64,000 nt of DNA from an uncultured Planktomarina sp. (lineage in GTDB: Bacteria; Pseudomonadota; Alphaproteobacteria; Rhodobacterales; Rhodobacteraceae). Every line of letters starts with the position of its first letter. Within the stretch, counting starts at the first letter, position 1. Made by a program: the position numbers and the translations under genes. Shown here one piece after another: positions 1-10,386 of the stretch. The notes under the pieces are model-generated. The model did not search any database. It was not told where the DNA came from and was given only the letters and a program-made list of their open reading frames with translations. The stretch lies in the NCBI GenBank assembly GCA_905182425.1, contig CAJJBP010000021.1, positions 1 through 64,000 of the forward strand, read 5' to 3'.

Positions 1-445
1 TGATCGCGAGTGCCATCACCAGTGGTGGTAGAGCCAGCATGACGTCGGTAAACCGCATAATGATCGTCTCAGTCCACCCACCGAAATATCCTGCCATTAG
101 CCCAAGAACAATGCCAAAGGGCACCGCAACACCCAAAACGCCAACAACCAACATCAAGGACACCCGATAACCAAAGATGACACGAGTTAAAACATCGCGA
201 CCTACATTATCTGTACCCATCAGATGATCCCAGCTGGGGGCCACATGCCGGTTGCGAAAATCAACAAATGCCCCAGCACTTTCCGGCGACGGTGCCAAGA
301 GTGGCGCAAAAATGGCTGCTAGTGCTACGCTTAGGACAATAAACGCCCCAATCAACGCAAGCGGGTTTCGCGAAAATCTATAAAAAGCCATCTGGCGGGA
401 TGATAGGCCACGCATTGGGGCGTCCGGATCGTCAAGCAAGCTCAT
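1..445 (-). CDS. ABC transporter permease, DppC/OppC type (3' part outside window)
   Basis: Partial gene: it starts at ATG 445 and runs off the left edge after about 148 codons. The N-terminus has a short polar leader, then a hydrophobic segment around residues 25-50 that fits TM1 of DppC-type permeases. A conserved extracytoplasmic stretch follows with the motif MGTDNVGRDVLTR, typical of the family, and then the start of the multi-helix permease domain. The ATG overlaps the TGA of the upstream permease (ATGA), so the two are translationally coupled. Family knowledge says it would be the second inner-membrane channel subunit of a peptide, opine or nickel importer. Substrate cannot be told from this fragment. 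The binding-protein and ATPase genes are not in the window. Confidence 0.9.
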   Translation of the reverse strand, partial: MSLLDDPDAPMRGLSSRQMAFYRFSRNPLALIGAFIVLSVALAAIFAPLLAPSPESAGAFVDFRNRHVAPSWDHLMGTDNVGRDVLTRVIFGYRVSLMLVVGVLGVAVPFGIVLGLMAGYFGGWTETIIMRFTDVMLALPPLVMALAI

Positions 446-1464
446 GTTTCTCGCTCCGCGCGCAACCGATGCCGGGGATCTAATAACCCCAGTACAAGGT
501 CTATCGCCAAATTTGCGACAACAAAGAAGACGCCTGAAACTAGGACTACGCCGATAACTGCGTTCAGGTCTTTTTGCATGATTGTGCGAACGCCATAGCT
601 TGCGATGCCAGGCCACGAGAATACAAACTCAACGATGAAGGCGTTGCCAATCAGGGACGCAAATTCAAGCCCAAGTATCGTCAGTGGCGCGACAGACGCG
701 ACCCGTAACATATAACGAAATGTCACTACTCGTTCAGGAATACCATAAGCGCGCGTAGCTTCCACAAAATCTCTACTCGCAACCTCAATCATGGCTGTGC
801 GGGTAATCCGCATCACCTGCCCTATACCCGCTGCTGACAACGCAATTGCGGGCAAAAACAGATGGCGCATGGCGTCTAGCACTACATCAAAACGTCCCTT
901 CAATGTACCATCGATCAGCAGAAGACCTGTAATATCGGCGTTAAAGTCTATCCCGCCATCTAGCCGCCCCGTGATAGGCAGGAAGCCAAGGTAATGCGCA
1001 GCAATCAACTGAAGCATTATTGCAAGAACGAATCCGGGAGTTACTACGCCTATCAGGGACACTACGCGAAGCACGTTATCGACCCACATGTTGCGATATA
1101 TGGCAGCCATGACCCCTAGCGGGATCGAAACAACTATTTGCAGAACGATCGTAACCAGGACTAGTTCAAAGGTTGCAGGCAAGGCACCACGGATATCCTC
1201 CATCACTGGCCGGGATGTTAGTAGAGATTTGCCCAAATCTCCTTGAGCCAGTCCGGACAAATAGGACCAGAGCTGCACTGGAAACGACGCGTTCAATCCC
1301 ATTTCTTCACGTAATTCAGTAACTTGGGTTGCCGTTGCAAGCGGCCCTAACGCAATGCGTGCGGGATCCCCTGGCACAATACGTGCGATGATAAATATCA
1401 AGACCGCAAGCCCGAATAGGACAAATAACAACGTCAAGGCCCGACGTAGCAGATATGCAAGCAT
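442..1464 (-). CDS. ABC transporter permease, DppB/OppB type
   Basis: A 340-residue inner-membrane permease of the peptide/opine/nickel importer family. It begins with a TM helix (residues 8-30), followed by the conserved family segment VPGDPARIALGP, and it has further helices around residues 100-165 and 260-325. The cytoplasmic EAA-like loop that docks the ATPase is recognisable around residues 220-255 (motif SRDFVEATRAYG). A purine-rich SD (GGGGGTAGAAGGGG) lies just upstream of ATG 1464. It is the first gene of the visible operon and overlaps the DppC-like gene by 4 nt. No periplasmic binding protein precedes it, which is unusual for this class; the upstream neighbour is a broken LuxR-type regulator. 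Confidence 0.92.
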   Translation of the reverse strand: MLAYLLRRALTLLFVLFGLAVLIFIIARIVPGDPARIALGPLATATQVTELREEMGLNASFPVQLWSYLSGLAQGDLGKSLLTSRPVMEDIRGALPATFELVLVTIVLQIVVSIPLGVMAAIYRNMWVDNVLRVVSLIGVVTPGFVLAIMLQLIAAHYLGFLPITGRLDGGIDFNADITGLLLIDGTLKGRFDVVLDAMRHLFLPAIALSAAGIGQVMRITRTAMIEVASRDFVEATRAYGIPERVVTFRYMLRVASVAPLTILGLEFASLIGNAFIVEFVFSWPGIASYGVRTIMQKDLNAVIGVVLVSGVFFVVANLAIDLVLGLLDPRHRLRAERET

Positions 1465-1536
1465 CCCCTTCTACCCCCTGTTGTTATCTTGTTCGCAATT
1501 AAAAAGCTGCGCCACTCGAAATAAGCCCAATTCTGG

Positions 1537-3037
1537 TCAACAAACGTCTAGTTTTCTATAGAAAATTCTATTTTTATACATAAATTCAATTAACTCTAAT
1601 CTTTTAGATACAGATGTAATCCGATACACGGAGGTTAAATGGTATTTTACCGTAGCTTCAGTTGTCCTCAACTGACGGGCAATCTGTTTGTTTGTTGCTC
1701 CGCCCTGTAACGCGGCCACGACCCTGTATTGCCTTCTGCTAAAGCCAATTTTGCGCAAGGGCTCTGGGATGACAAAGCTTTGATCAACGCTTTTCAGAAT
1801 TTTATTAACCAAACGAAGCATTATAGGGCGACGGCGGAAAGCCGGGATTGAGGTGATTTGGCTGCTCATTCCGAGCAAGGCGTCACGGTTTTCCAAAAAT
1901 GGGGCTATCTGACCTTCTTTAAATGCATTGCGAAGCGCACGTTCAAACGAATTGCGGCGGGCCTGGCCACGTTGGGACTGTGCCATTTGCAGTTCGGAGA
2001 CAATTTTTGCGCGTGGACTATCGCTTATTGTCGGCTCATCCTGCCTCAACAAGACGCGTTGCTCCGCCAGCAGAAATCCACCAACGGCACTATGCATCTC
2101 CACGTCGGCCACCATCTCGAGATATCGCTCCGCCTCAGCAGAGTTCCATTCCAGGCGCCAAACCATCGCAGACAAGACATCTATCGTCGTCGCGCGTCCT
2201 GCATGGCGACGGACATAATCGGCCTGAAACAATTCAATTTCTTGTTGCGCGGAATGCAAACCTTCTAAAAAATATCTACTTAAAACACAAATCCGAGTGA
2301 GTTGAAAAAATAGTTCAGACCAACTATCGCCGTTCATCAGGCTTTCACGCAGCCGCCTAGAACTGTCGCAGCACCTTAACGAACTCGCCCCGTTCATAGG
2401 CAACAGCCAACCGAATTACCTCGATGACTTCAGCTTCGTTGCCGTAGGAAAGACCTGATTGGGCAAGGCACCTTTCTGCCGCTGTAAGCCCACGCAATGC
2501 ACGCCGCAGCCGGCCTTCAATTACATCGATGTCGGCAAGATGTATATGAATGAAGTGCTCAAGGTAACTGTGTCCCTCTTCGCGAAAACACGAAATAGAC
2601 TGTTGTCCAGCATTCCTTGCAGCTTCCAGATTTCCAACTCGCACAAGCATAGCCATAAGCACATTGTAATAAAGACCAAGCAGTAGCGTGTTCTGCAACG
2701 GCAACTTGCGCTCCAGGCGGCGCCACATTGTCAATTTGTTTTCCGTAACACGTTCACCCAAATGTAATGCAACCATCAGTTCCAGAAATTCAAACCAATA
2801 CGTCTTTTCAAATTGCAGATTGCGTGCCCGCAAGTATGATTTTGCTCGCGCAGCCTGCCCCTGTTTTAAAAGATAAAGCACGAGCCCGCCTAAAACGGAT
2901 TCGTCATAGCGCCAGGTATCGGTTGGCACTGCTTCTAAAAGAGACGCCAATTTCTCGTATCCATTGCGAAATGGGTACAAAACACCACCACCTTCGTGGA
3001 GTTCATCAAGGACATGTTGAATTTTGGGTGTAACCAT
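1537..3037 (-). pseudogene. Broken LuxR-type (MalT-like) transcriptional regulator
   Basis: Two overlapping reading frames make up one regulator. The 5' frame (3037 to the TAG at 2357) gives 226 residues of helical-repeat character. The 3' frame (to 1537) continues with more helices and ends in a clear LuxR-type HTH with the motifs FSRRQYRVVAAL and ATNKQIARQL...TEATVKYHL. The two frames join near 2357 if one extra base is assumed, giving about 500 residues. MalT/LAL regulators are usually near 900 residues with an N-terminal ATPase; no Walker motif is visible here and none is found up to 3400, so the gene appears 5'-truncated as well as frameshifted. A shorter regulator family without ATPase is the alternative. 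It lies upstream of the peptide importer and may once have controlled it. Confidence 0.65.
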
Positions 3038-3403
3038 AACGTTATAAAATAATAAGCAGTAATTTTAATCAACAAAATTTAAGGAGCTGTAAAACAAATA
3101 GGGATACGTATCAGATTTCTGGCACAGTCTAAATCCATATACTCAATAATTGACGCCACTAGGCAGTAGTCTCTCCACTATAAGAACTAAGGAGCTTGCC
3201 TTTTTGGATCCTTAATGCCCTCTTGCCTTTCGAAGGTATCCCACTAACTGACAGCTACGTGCTTGGGTTAGCTAAACTTCGGGGTCATCATAGACATGAA
3301 GGTTGCAGTTCACGTGGATTATAATGATATCGATAATTGTAAAGACACCTATGGATAAGTATTACCACAAACCGTCATCGCCCCCAAAAAGATAGCCAAC
3401 ACA
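3038..3403. other. Intergenic region between divergent pseudogenes
   Basis: 366 bp, AT-rich, between the starts of the broken regulator and the broken photolyase. It presumably held both promoters. No ORF, convincing hairpin or remnant of the missing ATPase domain of the regulator was seen. Confidence 0.5.
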
Positions 3404-4941
3404 ATGACGCAAAAAGCTAGCATAGTTTGGTTCAAACGTGATCTACGCATCAATGACCATGCGCCGTTGTTGACCGCATCTTTTGAGGATGCACCCATCA
3501 TACCTCTTTATATTGTTGAGCCTGAGTATTGGAAACAACCAGACGCCTCTCGTCGTCATTGGCATTTCATTCACGATTGCCTTTGCGACTTAAACAGCAG
3601 CCTGGCTGCCTTAGGCCAACACCTTATTATAAGAGTTGGTGATGCCTGTGAGGTCATAAAAAACCTTCACTTGGAACATCAAATAGGCGACTTGTATGCG
3701 CATGAAGAAACAGGGAACCTATGGACATACCGGAGGGACATTGCAGTTAAAAATATATGCATGAAAAACAGTATAGAGTTACACACGTCCCCCTCAAACG
3801 GAGTGGTACGAAGGCTGTGCAGTCGAGACGGCTGGTCCAAAATTAGAAACACCCGCATGGCTGAAAAGATACACCCCAAACCGAGTATACTGCGACCCGT
3901 CCCACCCTGTATTTCAGATACCTTACCAGATAAAAACGATCCTATGTTTGGCGATCCGGCTATCGGCAAAGTTCAAAAAGGTGGGCGCTCACAAGCCGTG
4001 GTGGACCTACGAAGCTTCCTAAACCACAGAGCCCGTAAATACCTTTTCCATATATCAGCACCAGATTTATCTGAATTCCATTGCTCACGTTTATCCGCCC
4101 ACCTAGCATGGGGTACCTTATCTGTTCGCGAAGTAACGCAATCTATATTGAAACGCCGCTCGCAATTATCTCTTGACGAAAAGAAGGAATTTGGACGAAA
4201 TCTGAAAGCTTTTGAATCTCGCTTGGCGTGGCGGTGTCACTTCGTCCAAAAAATAGAAGACCAACCCAAAATAGAAACGCATTGCATGCACCCAGCCTTT
4301 GAAGGGTTACGCGTGAGCGAGCAAAATCACGCATATTTCCAAGCGTGGACATGGGAATACTGGCTATCCTTTTATAGACGCTTGCATGCGGAATCTTATC
4401 TGCTGATGGTTGGATCACATTTCGCATGCGAGCGATGTTGGTGAGCTTTGCTAGTTATCAACTTTGGCTTGATTGGCGCGTCACAGGACATCACCTCGCT
4501 GGCCTGTTCACAGATTATGAGCCAGGAATTCACTATAGCCAGACTGCAGATGCAATCAGGTGTCACGGGCATCAACGCAATGCGCGTTTACAACCCGATC
4601 AAGCAATCCATGGAGCATGATCCAAAGGGTAGCATTCATTCGTCGGATGGGTCCCCGAATTGCGTGGCGTCCCAGATGAATTCATTCACGAGCCGTGGAA
4701 ATTCAGAAAGACACTAATTTCCAATAGTAATTTTACTATTGGGCGTGACTATCCAGCCCCAATTGTTGATCAAACTTCTTCGGCGAGAATTGCAAAACAG
4801 AAGATTTCAAAAATTCGGGTTGGTCAAGCGTTTCAGCGCGAGGCAAAAGCCGTTTTTCTCAAATTAGGTAGTAGAAAAACAGCTTCTAACAGCAGGCGAA
4901 AAACAAAGCCTAAAAATGACACTCAGTTGTTCTTATTTTAG
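3404..4941 (+). pseudogene. Cryptochrome/deoxyribodipyrimidine photolyase, multiply frameshifted
   Basis: The first 316 residues read cleanly as the N-terminal alpha/beta domain of a photolyase/cryptochrome (start motif IVWFKRDLRINDH) plus the start of the FAD-binding helical domain (LSAHLAWGTLSVREV). From 4350 on, the strongly conserved flavin-binding motifs appear in successive frames: TGYPFIDACMRNLI, then GWITFRMRAMLVSFASYQLW with DYEPGIHYSQ, then QMQSGVTGINAMRVYNPIKQ, then WVPELRGVPDEFIHEPW and the C-terminal tail YPAPIVDQ. The frame changes lie near 4352 (-2), 4402 (+1), 4547 (+1), 4632 and 4647, so five indels fall within about 300 bp. A functional enzyme would repair UV dimers or sense blue light using FAD. 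As written it cannot be translated past residue 346. Real decay or a local sequence-quality problem are both possible. Confidence 0.88.
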
Positions 4942-5235
4942 AAAAAACTAGGCCATGTAGGATCAGAAGACAGTCATTATTTTTGATATCAGGTAATAGA
5001 CCGCCGCTGCAACACTTTAGCCCCAAGGTCTGAGGCGCGGTGCACCTGATCCTGGGGCCCCAGTCCTTAGCCCTTCGCTACTTGGCACAGTAGCCACTGC
5101 TGTTGAGCCTCGGCCCTAGAAAAAACATCCAAAGCCAACTGAGCCCAGGCAATACTATAGGCGGGACGTGGGTGCTAACTCTATGGTCAGTAGACCAAAA
5201 AACTATTTGGGCATTAAGTTTTTAATGATCAAAAC
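4942..5235. other. Intergenic region with possible gene remnant
   Basis: 294 bp between the ends of two convergent pseudogenes. On the minus strand, roughly 5190 to 4995, an interrupted reading frame of helix-like composition can be read (AWAQLALDVFSRAEAQQQW, a stop, then GLGPQDQVHRASDLG). It is too short and broken to assign to a family. No terminator was recognised. Confidence 0.3.
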
Positions 5236-6901
5236 TTAATGACCACCAGCTAAAATGCCAGTGCGCACACCATAGTCAACGGCAATTTCATAGTCAGGAT
5301 CATCGTCGCTATCGATAATGAGATGGCCAGCTTTGCTGAGCAGATAATGGCAGTCTTTACTAAGATGACGCAACTCAATACGTTTTCCGCTGGCTTCGTA
5401 TTTAGCAGCAACCGCTTCAATGGCCTGCAAAGCAGATTGATCCGCAACACGGCTTTCTGCAAAATCAACAACTACTTTTTTGGGATCATCGGCTGGAGTG
5501 AACAATTCAGCGAAGCCCTCAGATGAGCCAAAGAATAAAGGGCCCTGTATCTTATAAACTTTTGTACCTTCCTCTTCGGATCGAGCGGTTTGCATGGATG
5601 CGCGTAGCGTTCTGCCAGGCATAGGCCAACGCAGATACGATCACACCAACAACAACCGCAATGGCAAGGTCAGTCATCACCGTCACAACCGTCACCAAGC
5701 ACAATAACAAAGGCATCCATCAAAGGTACTTTGCGCATAATGTTGAGGCTGTTCCACGCAAATGTGCCTATAACGACCATGAACATAACCCCCACAAGGG
5801 CCGCTAATGGTATTTGTTCAATCCAAGACGACGCAACCACAATAAACAACAGCAGAAACACGGCAGCAGCAATACCTGCAAGCGTGTACGACCACCAGAT
5901 TTTACGTTGATCATGGACTGTCCAATCATGGCGCAACCGCCCATGCCGCCAAAAAAACCTGTGATGGTATTTGCAATACCTTGGGCAATACTTTCTTGGC
6001 TCGCACCACCACGTTTATTGGTCATGTCACCTACAAGGTTGAGCGTAAGCAGACTCTCAATCAAACCAATAGCTGCAAGAATACCTGCGTAAGGTGCTAT
6101 GATATAAAATGTTTCGAGTTTGAACGGTGCCATGGCTGTTCCATACAGGCCAGTACCGGATCCAAACGGGTTATGAAAGCTCGGTAGCCCACCTTTTATA
6201 CTTTCCAAATCCCCAACACGTGGAACATCAATTCCAAATGCAATGACTAAAATAGCAACTATGCCTATCCCAGCTAATGGTGCAGGGATGATCTTTGTGG
6301 CTTTGGGCATTAGCCAAACAATTGCCATAGTTAACGCAACAAGCGCCAGCATTGTTATCATCGGAATACCTGACAGCCACTCACCACCAGACATCCCGTG
6401 GCCGGTATTAACAACTGTTCCTGGGACCTTAAATTGACTCATCTGAGCCAAGAATATAACAATTGCTAAACCGTTTACAAAGCCCAGCATAACTGGATGA
6501 GGCACAAGACGAATAAATTTAGCCCAACGCATGATGCCGACAAAAACCTGAATTAGCCCCATCAGAACTACAGTTGCAAAAAGATATTCAACCCCATGTC
6601 GCGCAACCAAAGCTACCATAACCACTGCTAAAGCACCTGTGGCGCCAGAAATCATACCAGGCCGACCACCGATCAATGCCGTCACCAGTCCCACTATAAA
6701 AGCCGCGTAGAGGCCAACAAGCGGATGAACACCTGCCACAAAGGCAAAAGCCACTGCCTCGGGGACCAAAGCCAAAGCAACTGTAAGCCCTGCAAGCAAT
6801 TCAATTCGAATACGACCCACATTCATAACCTCACCAGCACTTATATCGAAGACAGCAAAAGATCGGCGGACTGCTGAGGCAGCCAATGAAAAACGGGACA
6901 T
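5236..6901 (-). pseudogene. SulP-family anion permease with STAS domain, frameshifted
   Basis: Starting at 6901, the protein shows the SulP transmembrane core: GLTVALALVPEAVAFAFVAG, PLVGLYAAFIVGLVTALIGG and the late core motif INVKSGGRTRL. The family sequence then continues in other frames: AGIAAAVFLLLFIVVASSWI with IGTFAWNSLNIMRKVP, then VTVVTVMTDLAIAVVVGV, and finally a C-terminal STAS domain (PLFFGSSEGFAELF to the stop at 5236). Frame changes lie near 5880 (one base lost), 5696 and 5592 (two bases lost). All family segments are present and in order, so the gene was once complete, at about 550 residues. SulP proteins carry sulfate, bicarbonate or other anions across the inner membrane; which one is not predictable here. 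Together with the neighbouring photolyase this forms a 5 kb decayed patch. Confidence 0.88.
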
Positions 6902-7068
6902 TTTATGAACCTTTATCGTAGAATTAATTCGCGTATTAGCGGCCTGATATCACAAATTTCGCTGAGGTCACGGTTTTCTTGTAACGGATGTCACTTGCGA
7001 GGGTAGTAGGAGCGACTTAGCCATGCGATACTCCCAGTAAATGCGCCAAACTCAGAGGGATACATGGT

Positions 7069-7941
7069 ATGAAAGAAACGGTCATTGGCGTTATTGGGGG
7101 ATCTGGTATTTACGAGATTGAAGACCTAAAAAACTCAATTTGGCAGCAAGTTGATACGCCGTGGGGACCACCATCGGATGAGGTTTTAACGGGAAGCTTG
7201 TACGATATAAAAATGGCATTTATTCCCCGTCACGGACGTGCACATGTCCACTCACCCAGTACGGTTCCGTACCGAGCGAATATAGATGCTCTCAAGCGGC
7301 TTGGAGTGACCGATATTATCAGCATCAGTGCCTGTGGCTCTTTTCGTCAACACCTTGAACCAGGTCATTTCGTAATTGTTGACCAATTTATTGATCGCAC
7401 CGTCGCCCGTGAGAACTCTTTTTTTGGAAGCGGTTGCGTAGCTCATGTAAGTGCGGCGAACCCCACCTGCCCTCGCCTTTCAAAAATCTGCCTAGATTCT
7501 GCTGAAACTCAAGGTATCACTGTCCATAACGGAGGGACATATCTTGCAATGGAAGGTCCACAGTTTTCAACACTAGCCGAAAGTCGCCTGTACCGCGACG
7601 TTTGGGGATGCGATGTCATCGGCATGACCAACATGCCCGAAGCAAAGTTAGCTCGAGAAGCGGAAATTTGCTATGCTTCTGTTGCAATGATTACAGATTT
7701 TGACAGCTGGCACCCAGATTACGGTGAAGTAGATGTCACAGAAATTATCAAAACCCTTAAATTAAACTCTGCACATGCCAAAGGAATGATAGCGCGCATA
7801 TCAGAAGCGATACCTGCAAAAAGAGATAATTGCGCGCATTCTTGCGATACGGCTTTAGAACATGCTTTGATGACAGCACCAGAGGCAAGGGATCCAATTT
7901 TAGTATCTAAGCTCGATGCGGTAGCTGGAAGGGTCCTTTAA
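7069..7941 (+). CDS. mtnP: S-methyl-5'-thioadenosine phosphorylase
   Basis: A 290-residue purine nucleoside phosphorylase-family enzyme. It splits methylthioadenosine (from polyamine or homoserine-lactone synthesis) into adenine and methylthioribose-1-phosphate in the cytoplasm. Visible family motifs are the N-terminal phosphate loop [33 protein letters not shown], the [20 protein letters not shown] segment, and the substrate-binding part [11 protein letters not shown]...[27 protein letters not shown] lies about 10 nt before ATG 7069. The adenine product feeds the next gene, apt, 71 bp downstream. In other Rhodobacterales this pair commonly follows the cytochrome bc1 genes (petABC); here the upstream neighbour is the SulP pseudogene instead. 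Confidence 0.95.
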   Translation: MKETVIGVIGGSGIYEIEDLKNSIWQQVDTPWGPPSDEVLTGSLYDIKMAFIPRHGRAHVHSPSTVPYRANIDALKRLGVTDIISISACGSFRQHLEPGHFVIVDQFIDRTVARENSFFGSGCVAHVSAANPTCPRLSKICLDSAETQGITVHNGGTYLAMEGPQFSTLAESRLYRDVWGCDVIGMTNMPEAKLAREAEICYASVAMITDFDSWHPDYGEVDVTEIIKTLKLNSAHAKGMIARISEAIPAKRDNCAHSCDTALEHALMTAPEARDPILVSKLDAVAGRVL

Positions 7942-8012
7942 AAAATAACCACACAGCATTGAGAAGTAGTATTCCTCGGGCTAAGGAGGGAGAAACACAA
8001 TTAGGGTCTAAA

Positions 8013-8543
8013 ATGAAAACTGTCCAAGAGTATATCCGCACAATTCCTGATTTTCCACATCCTGGGATAATGTTTCGCGATGTTACGACCCTGTTTGCTG
8101 ATCCTCGTGGCTTGAGATTGGCAATTGATCAAATGTTGCATCCATTCGTCGGTATCAAAGTTGATAAAATAGTAGGCCTGGAAGCTCGGGGCTTTATTCT
8201 TGGTGCAGCGATCGCACATCAATTGGGCAAAGGCTTTGTTCCAATTCGAAAACAAGGGAAATTGCCCGGAAAAACAATTTCAGAAGCTTATACCCTAGAA
8301 TATGGCGAAGCCGTCATGGAAATTCATGATGACGCAATTGAGGCAGGAGAAAAAGTCTTGGTCGTAGATGACCTCTTGGCTACTGGTGGCACTGCTGAAG
8401 CAGGGCTCAAACTGCTTGAGCGTCTGGGTGCGGATGTTATAGGCTGCTCGTTTGTAATCGACCTGCCAAATCTTGGTGGCCGCAAGTTACTTGAGAAACT
8501 GAGCATGCCAGTATATACTCTATGCTCCTTCTCTGAAGATTAA
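8013..8543 (+). CDS. apt: Adenine phosphoribosyltransferase
   Basis: A 176-residue enzyme that makes AMP from adenine and PRPP (purine salvage, cytosol). The start at ATG 8013 gives the usual family N-terminus ([20 protein letters not shown]); an in-frame extension to 7959 exists but is not family-like, and the AAGGAGGG motif at 7983-7990 lies inside it. The PRPP-binding motif [17 protein letters not shown] and the adenine-pocket segment [18 protein letters not shown] are intact. It follows mtnP and probably shares its transcript, so adenine from methylthioadenosine is recovered directly. Its stop overlaps the stop of the convergent acetyltransferase gene by 4 nt. Confidence 0.95.
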   Translation: MKTVQEYIRTIPDFPHPGIMFRDVTTLFADPRGLRLAIDQMLHPFVGIKVDKIVGLEARGFILGAAIAHQLGKGFVPIRKQGKLPGKTISEAYTLEYGEAVMEIHDDAIEAGEKVLVVDDLLATGGTAEAGLKLLERLGADVIGCSFVIDLPNLGGRKLLEKLSMPVYTLCSFSED

Positions 8544-9124
8544 CCAGTTTCAGTTTTTCCACGCCTATCATGCCGTATTGAAGCATATAAGACATGGGAG
8601 CGCCAACGTCCCGCAATTTGTAGATAACTTTGGGCCACGCCCTCGTATTTGAAACCGCAACTCTCTAGCAAGCCTCTAGAGGGTTGATTTTCAGGCAAGC
8701 ATGCAGCCTCAACCCGGCTCAGTTTCAACGTTCTAAACGCATACGACACAACAGCGTTCACAGCCTCCCGCATATAACCATGTCGCGCATACGGCTCGCC
8801 TATCCAATAGCCCAAAGTTCCCGCCTGTGCCGGACCACGCCGAACATTGTCTAATGTCACAGCGCCCATCAAAGCTTGATCGGTTTGGCGCAGCAGTAAT
8901 AGCGGACATCCATTACCATTTTTAATCACTCGCTGCGCCCAATAAACCCTGTTAGTAAAGCTTTTTCGCATGAGATGGTCCTCTGCCCACAAGGGGTCCC
9001 AAGGCGCCAGAAAAGATTTATTATCAAAGCGTAGCTTCGACCAAATTCGAAAATCGCTATGCTGGGGAGGCCTTAGGACTAGTCGCTCAGTTTGAATTTG
9101 AAACTTCTCACCCCGGCCAAACAT
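8540..9124 (-). CDS. GNAT N-acetyltransferase, RimJ/RimL type
   Basis: A 194-residue GNAT protein. It opens with the family strand [15 protein letters not shown] (here [16 protein letters not shown]), has the acetyl-CoA-binding turn in [22 protein letters not shown] (the Q/RxxGxG/A region), and ends with [19 protein letters not shown]. RimJ/RimL enzymes acetylate N-termini of ribosomal proteins, but homologues also acetylate amino acids or drugs, so the substrate is open. The gene follows the M16 peptidase by 0 nt (start 9124 at the peptidase's stop) and probably belongs to the same operon. It is tail-to-tail with apt with a 4 nt overlap. Confidence 0.88.
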   Translation of the reverse strand: MFGRGEKFQIQTERLVLRPPQHSDFRIWSKLRFDNKSFLAPWDPLWAEDHLMRKSFTNRVYWAQRVIKNGNGCPLLLLRQTDQALMGAVTLDNVRRGPAQAGTLGYWIGEPYARHGYMREAVNAVVSYAFRTLKLSRVEAACLPENQPSRGLLESCGFKYEGVAQSYLQIAGRWRSHVLYASIRHDRRGKTETG

Positions 9125-10386
9125 CAGGCAACCAATCGCGCCTGAAGGTCTTGGACGGAAGGAGCATCGGCAACAGGACCGTACAATGCCATTGCGGCGG
9201 GTGCGCCTGCTCCCATGGTAGCGGCATAGTCGCGAACGTCAGAAACAGTGACCCGATCAATTTGGGATACAACTTCATCCAATGACGGAATTCGATCCCA
9301 AATCGTAACCATACGGGCAAGACGTTCAGCCCTAGACGATGGGCTTTCCAACCCCATCAAAAGGCCAGCTTTCATTTGAGCCCGCGCCCGCGCAACCTCA
9401 ACTTCGGTCATATCATGTGATGCACGCTTCAATTCATCGACGGTTATATTGGCCAAATCAGAGACCTTATCACCCGATGTACCGGCGTAGAATGTCAACG
9501 TCCCAGTATCGCTATAAGCACCGGCACTTGCAAAAATAGAGTAGCAAAGACCACGTTTCTCACGTACCTCTTGGAACAAACGTGAAGACATGCCTCCACC
9601 AAAGGCTGTTGCAAATATTTGTGCTGTGTAAATATTTGGGTCTTTATAGTTTGGGCTTTCGAAGGCGAGCGCAAAATGCGCCTGCTCAAGATCTTTCACC
9701 TGACGATACTCACCACCTTTGAACTGCCCGACTAGAAACGGCGCTTGAACACGCGGCTTTAATGTTCCAAAAATTTCTTCACATTGCAGCACTATAGCGT
9801 CGTGATCAACCGCGCCAGCTGCCGCTAATACCATTTGATCCGCACTATAGTTTTCGTCAACAAAGGTAGACAAATCTTCACGTTGAAAATTCGAAACCCG
9901 CTCCTCAGGGCCCAGTATCGAACGGCCAAGAGGTTGACCAGGGTACGATACGTCTTGCAGCCAATCAAATATGATATCATCTGGAGTATCTAGCGCTTGT
10001 CCAATTTCAGACAGGATCACTCCACGTTCAACTTCAATTTCGTCACGAGCAAAAACTGGATTTAAGACAATGTCTGACACCACGTCCAGTGCTAAAGCCA
10101 CATCATCACCAAGGACGCGGCAATAATACGCTGTCATTTCACGGCTAGTGTAGGCATTGATATATCCACCAACGTCTTCGATGGCTTCAGCAATTTGCAC
10201 AGAGGACCTCTTTTTGGTTCCTTTGAATGCCATATGTTCAAGAAAATGAGCTATACCATTTTGCTCTACGCGTTCATGACGCCCACCTGCATTCACCCAG
10301 ATACCAATTGAAGCTGATTTTAGCCCTGGCATATTTTCAGTGACGATACGGAAGCCATTTTGCAGGCGGTGAGTTAGAACTGTCAA
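9124..10386 (-). CDS. M16 family zinc peptidase (processing-peptidase-like)
   Basis: A 420-residue protein of the pitrilysin/mitochondrial-processing-peptidase family. The inverted zinc motif HFLEH is at residues 47-51 (H47, E50, H51), with the distal acidic ligand expected in the EVERGVILSE segment. The second half (ACRITE-type, with GGGMSSRLFQEVREKRGLCY) is the normal C-terminal domain. No signal peptide is evident, so it is probably cytoplasmic. The peptide substrate is unknown. Its ATG overlaps the stop of thrC (4 nt), a pairing that is conserved in Rhodobacteraceae by general knowledge. Confidence 0.93.
   Translation of the reverse strand: MTVLTHRLQNGFRIVTENMPGLKSASIGIWVNAGGRHERVEQNGIAHFLEHMAFKGTKKRSSVQIAEAIEDVGGYINAYTSREMTAYYCRVLGDDVALALDVVSDIVLNPVFARDEIEVERGVILSEIGQALDTPDDIIFDWLQDVSYPGQPLGRSILGPEERVSNFQREDLSTFVDENYSADQMVLAAAGAVDHDAIVLQCEEIFGTLKPRVQAPFLVGQFKGGEYRQVKDLEQAHFALAFESPNYKDPNIYTAQIFATAFGGGMSSRLFQEVREKRGLCYSIFASAGAYSDTGTLTFYAGTSGDKVSDLANITVDELKRASHDMTEVEVARARAQMKAGLLMGLESPSSRAERLARMVTIWDRIPSLDEVVSQIDRVTVSDVRDYAATMGAGAPAAMALYGPVADAPSVQDLQARLVA

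Noticed and set aside
2345..2365. Programmed +1 frameshift in the LuxR-type gene (TTC TAG at the junction)
   Set aside because: A Phe-tRNA slip from TTC to TCT would pair poorly, there is no SD-like stimulator, and the gene is also 5'-truncated, so decay is the simpler reading.
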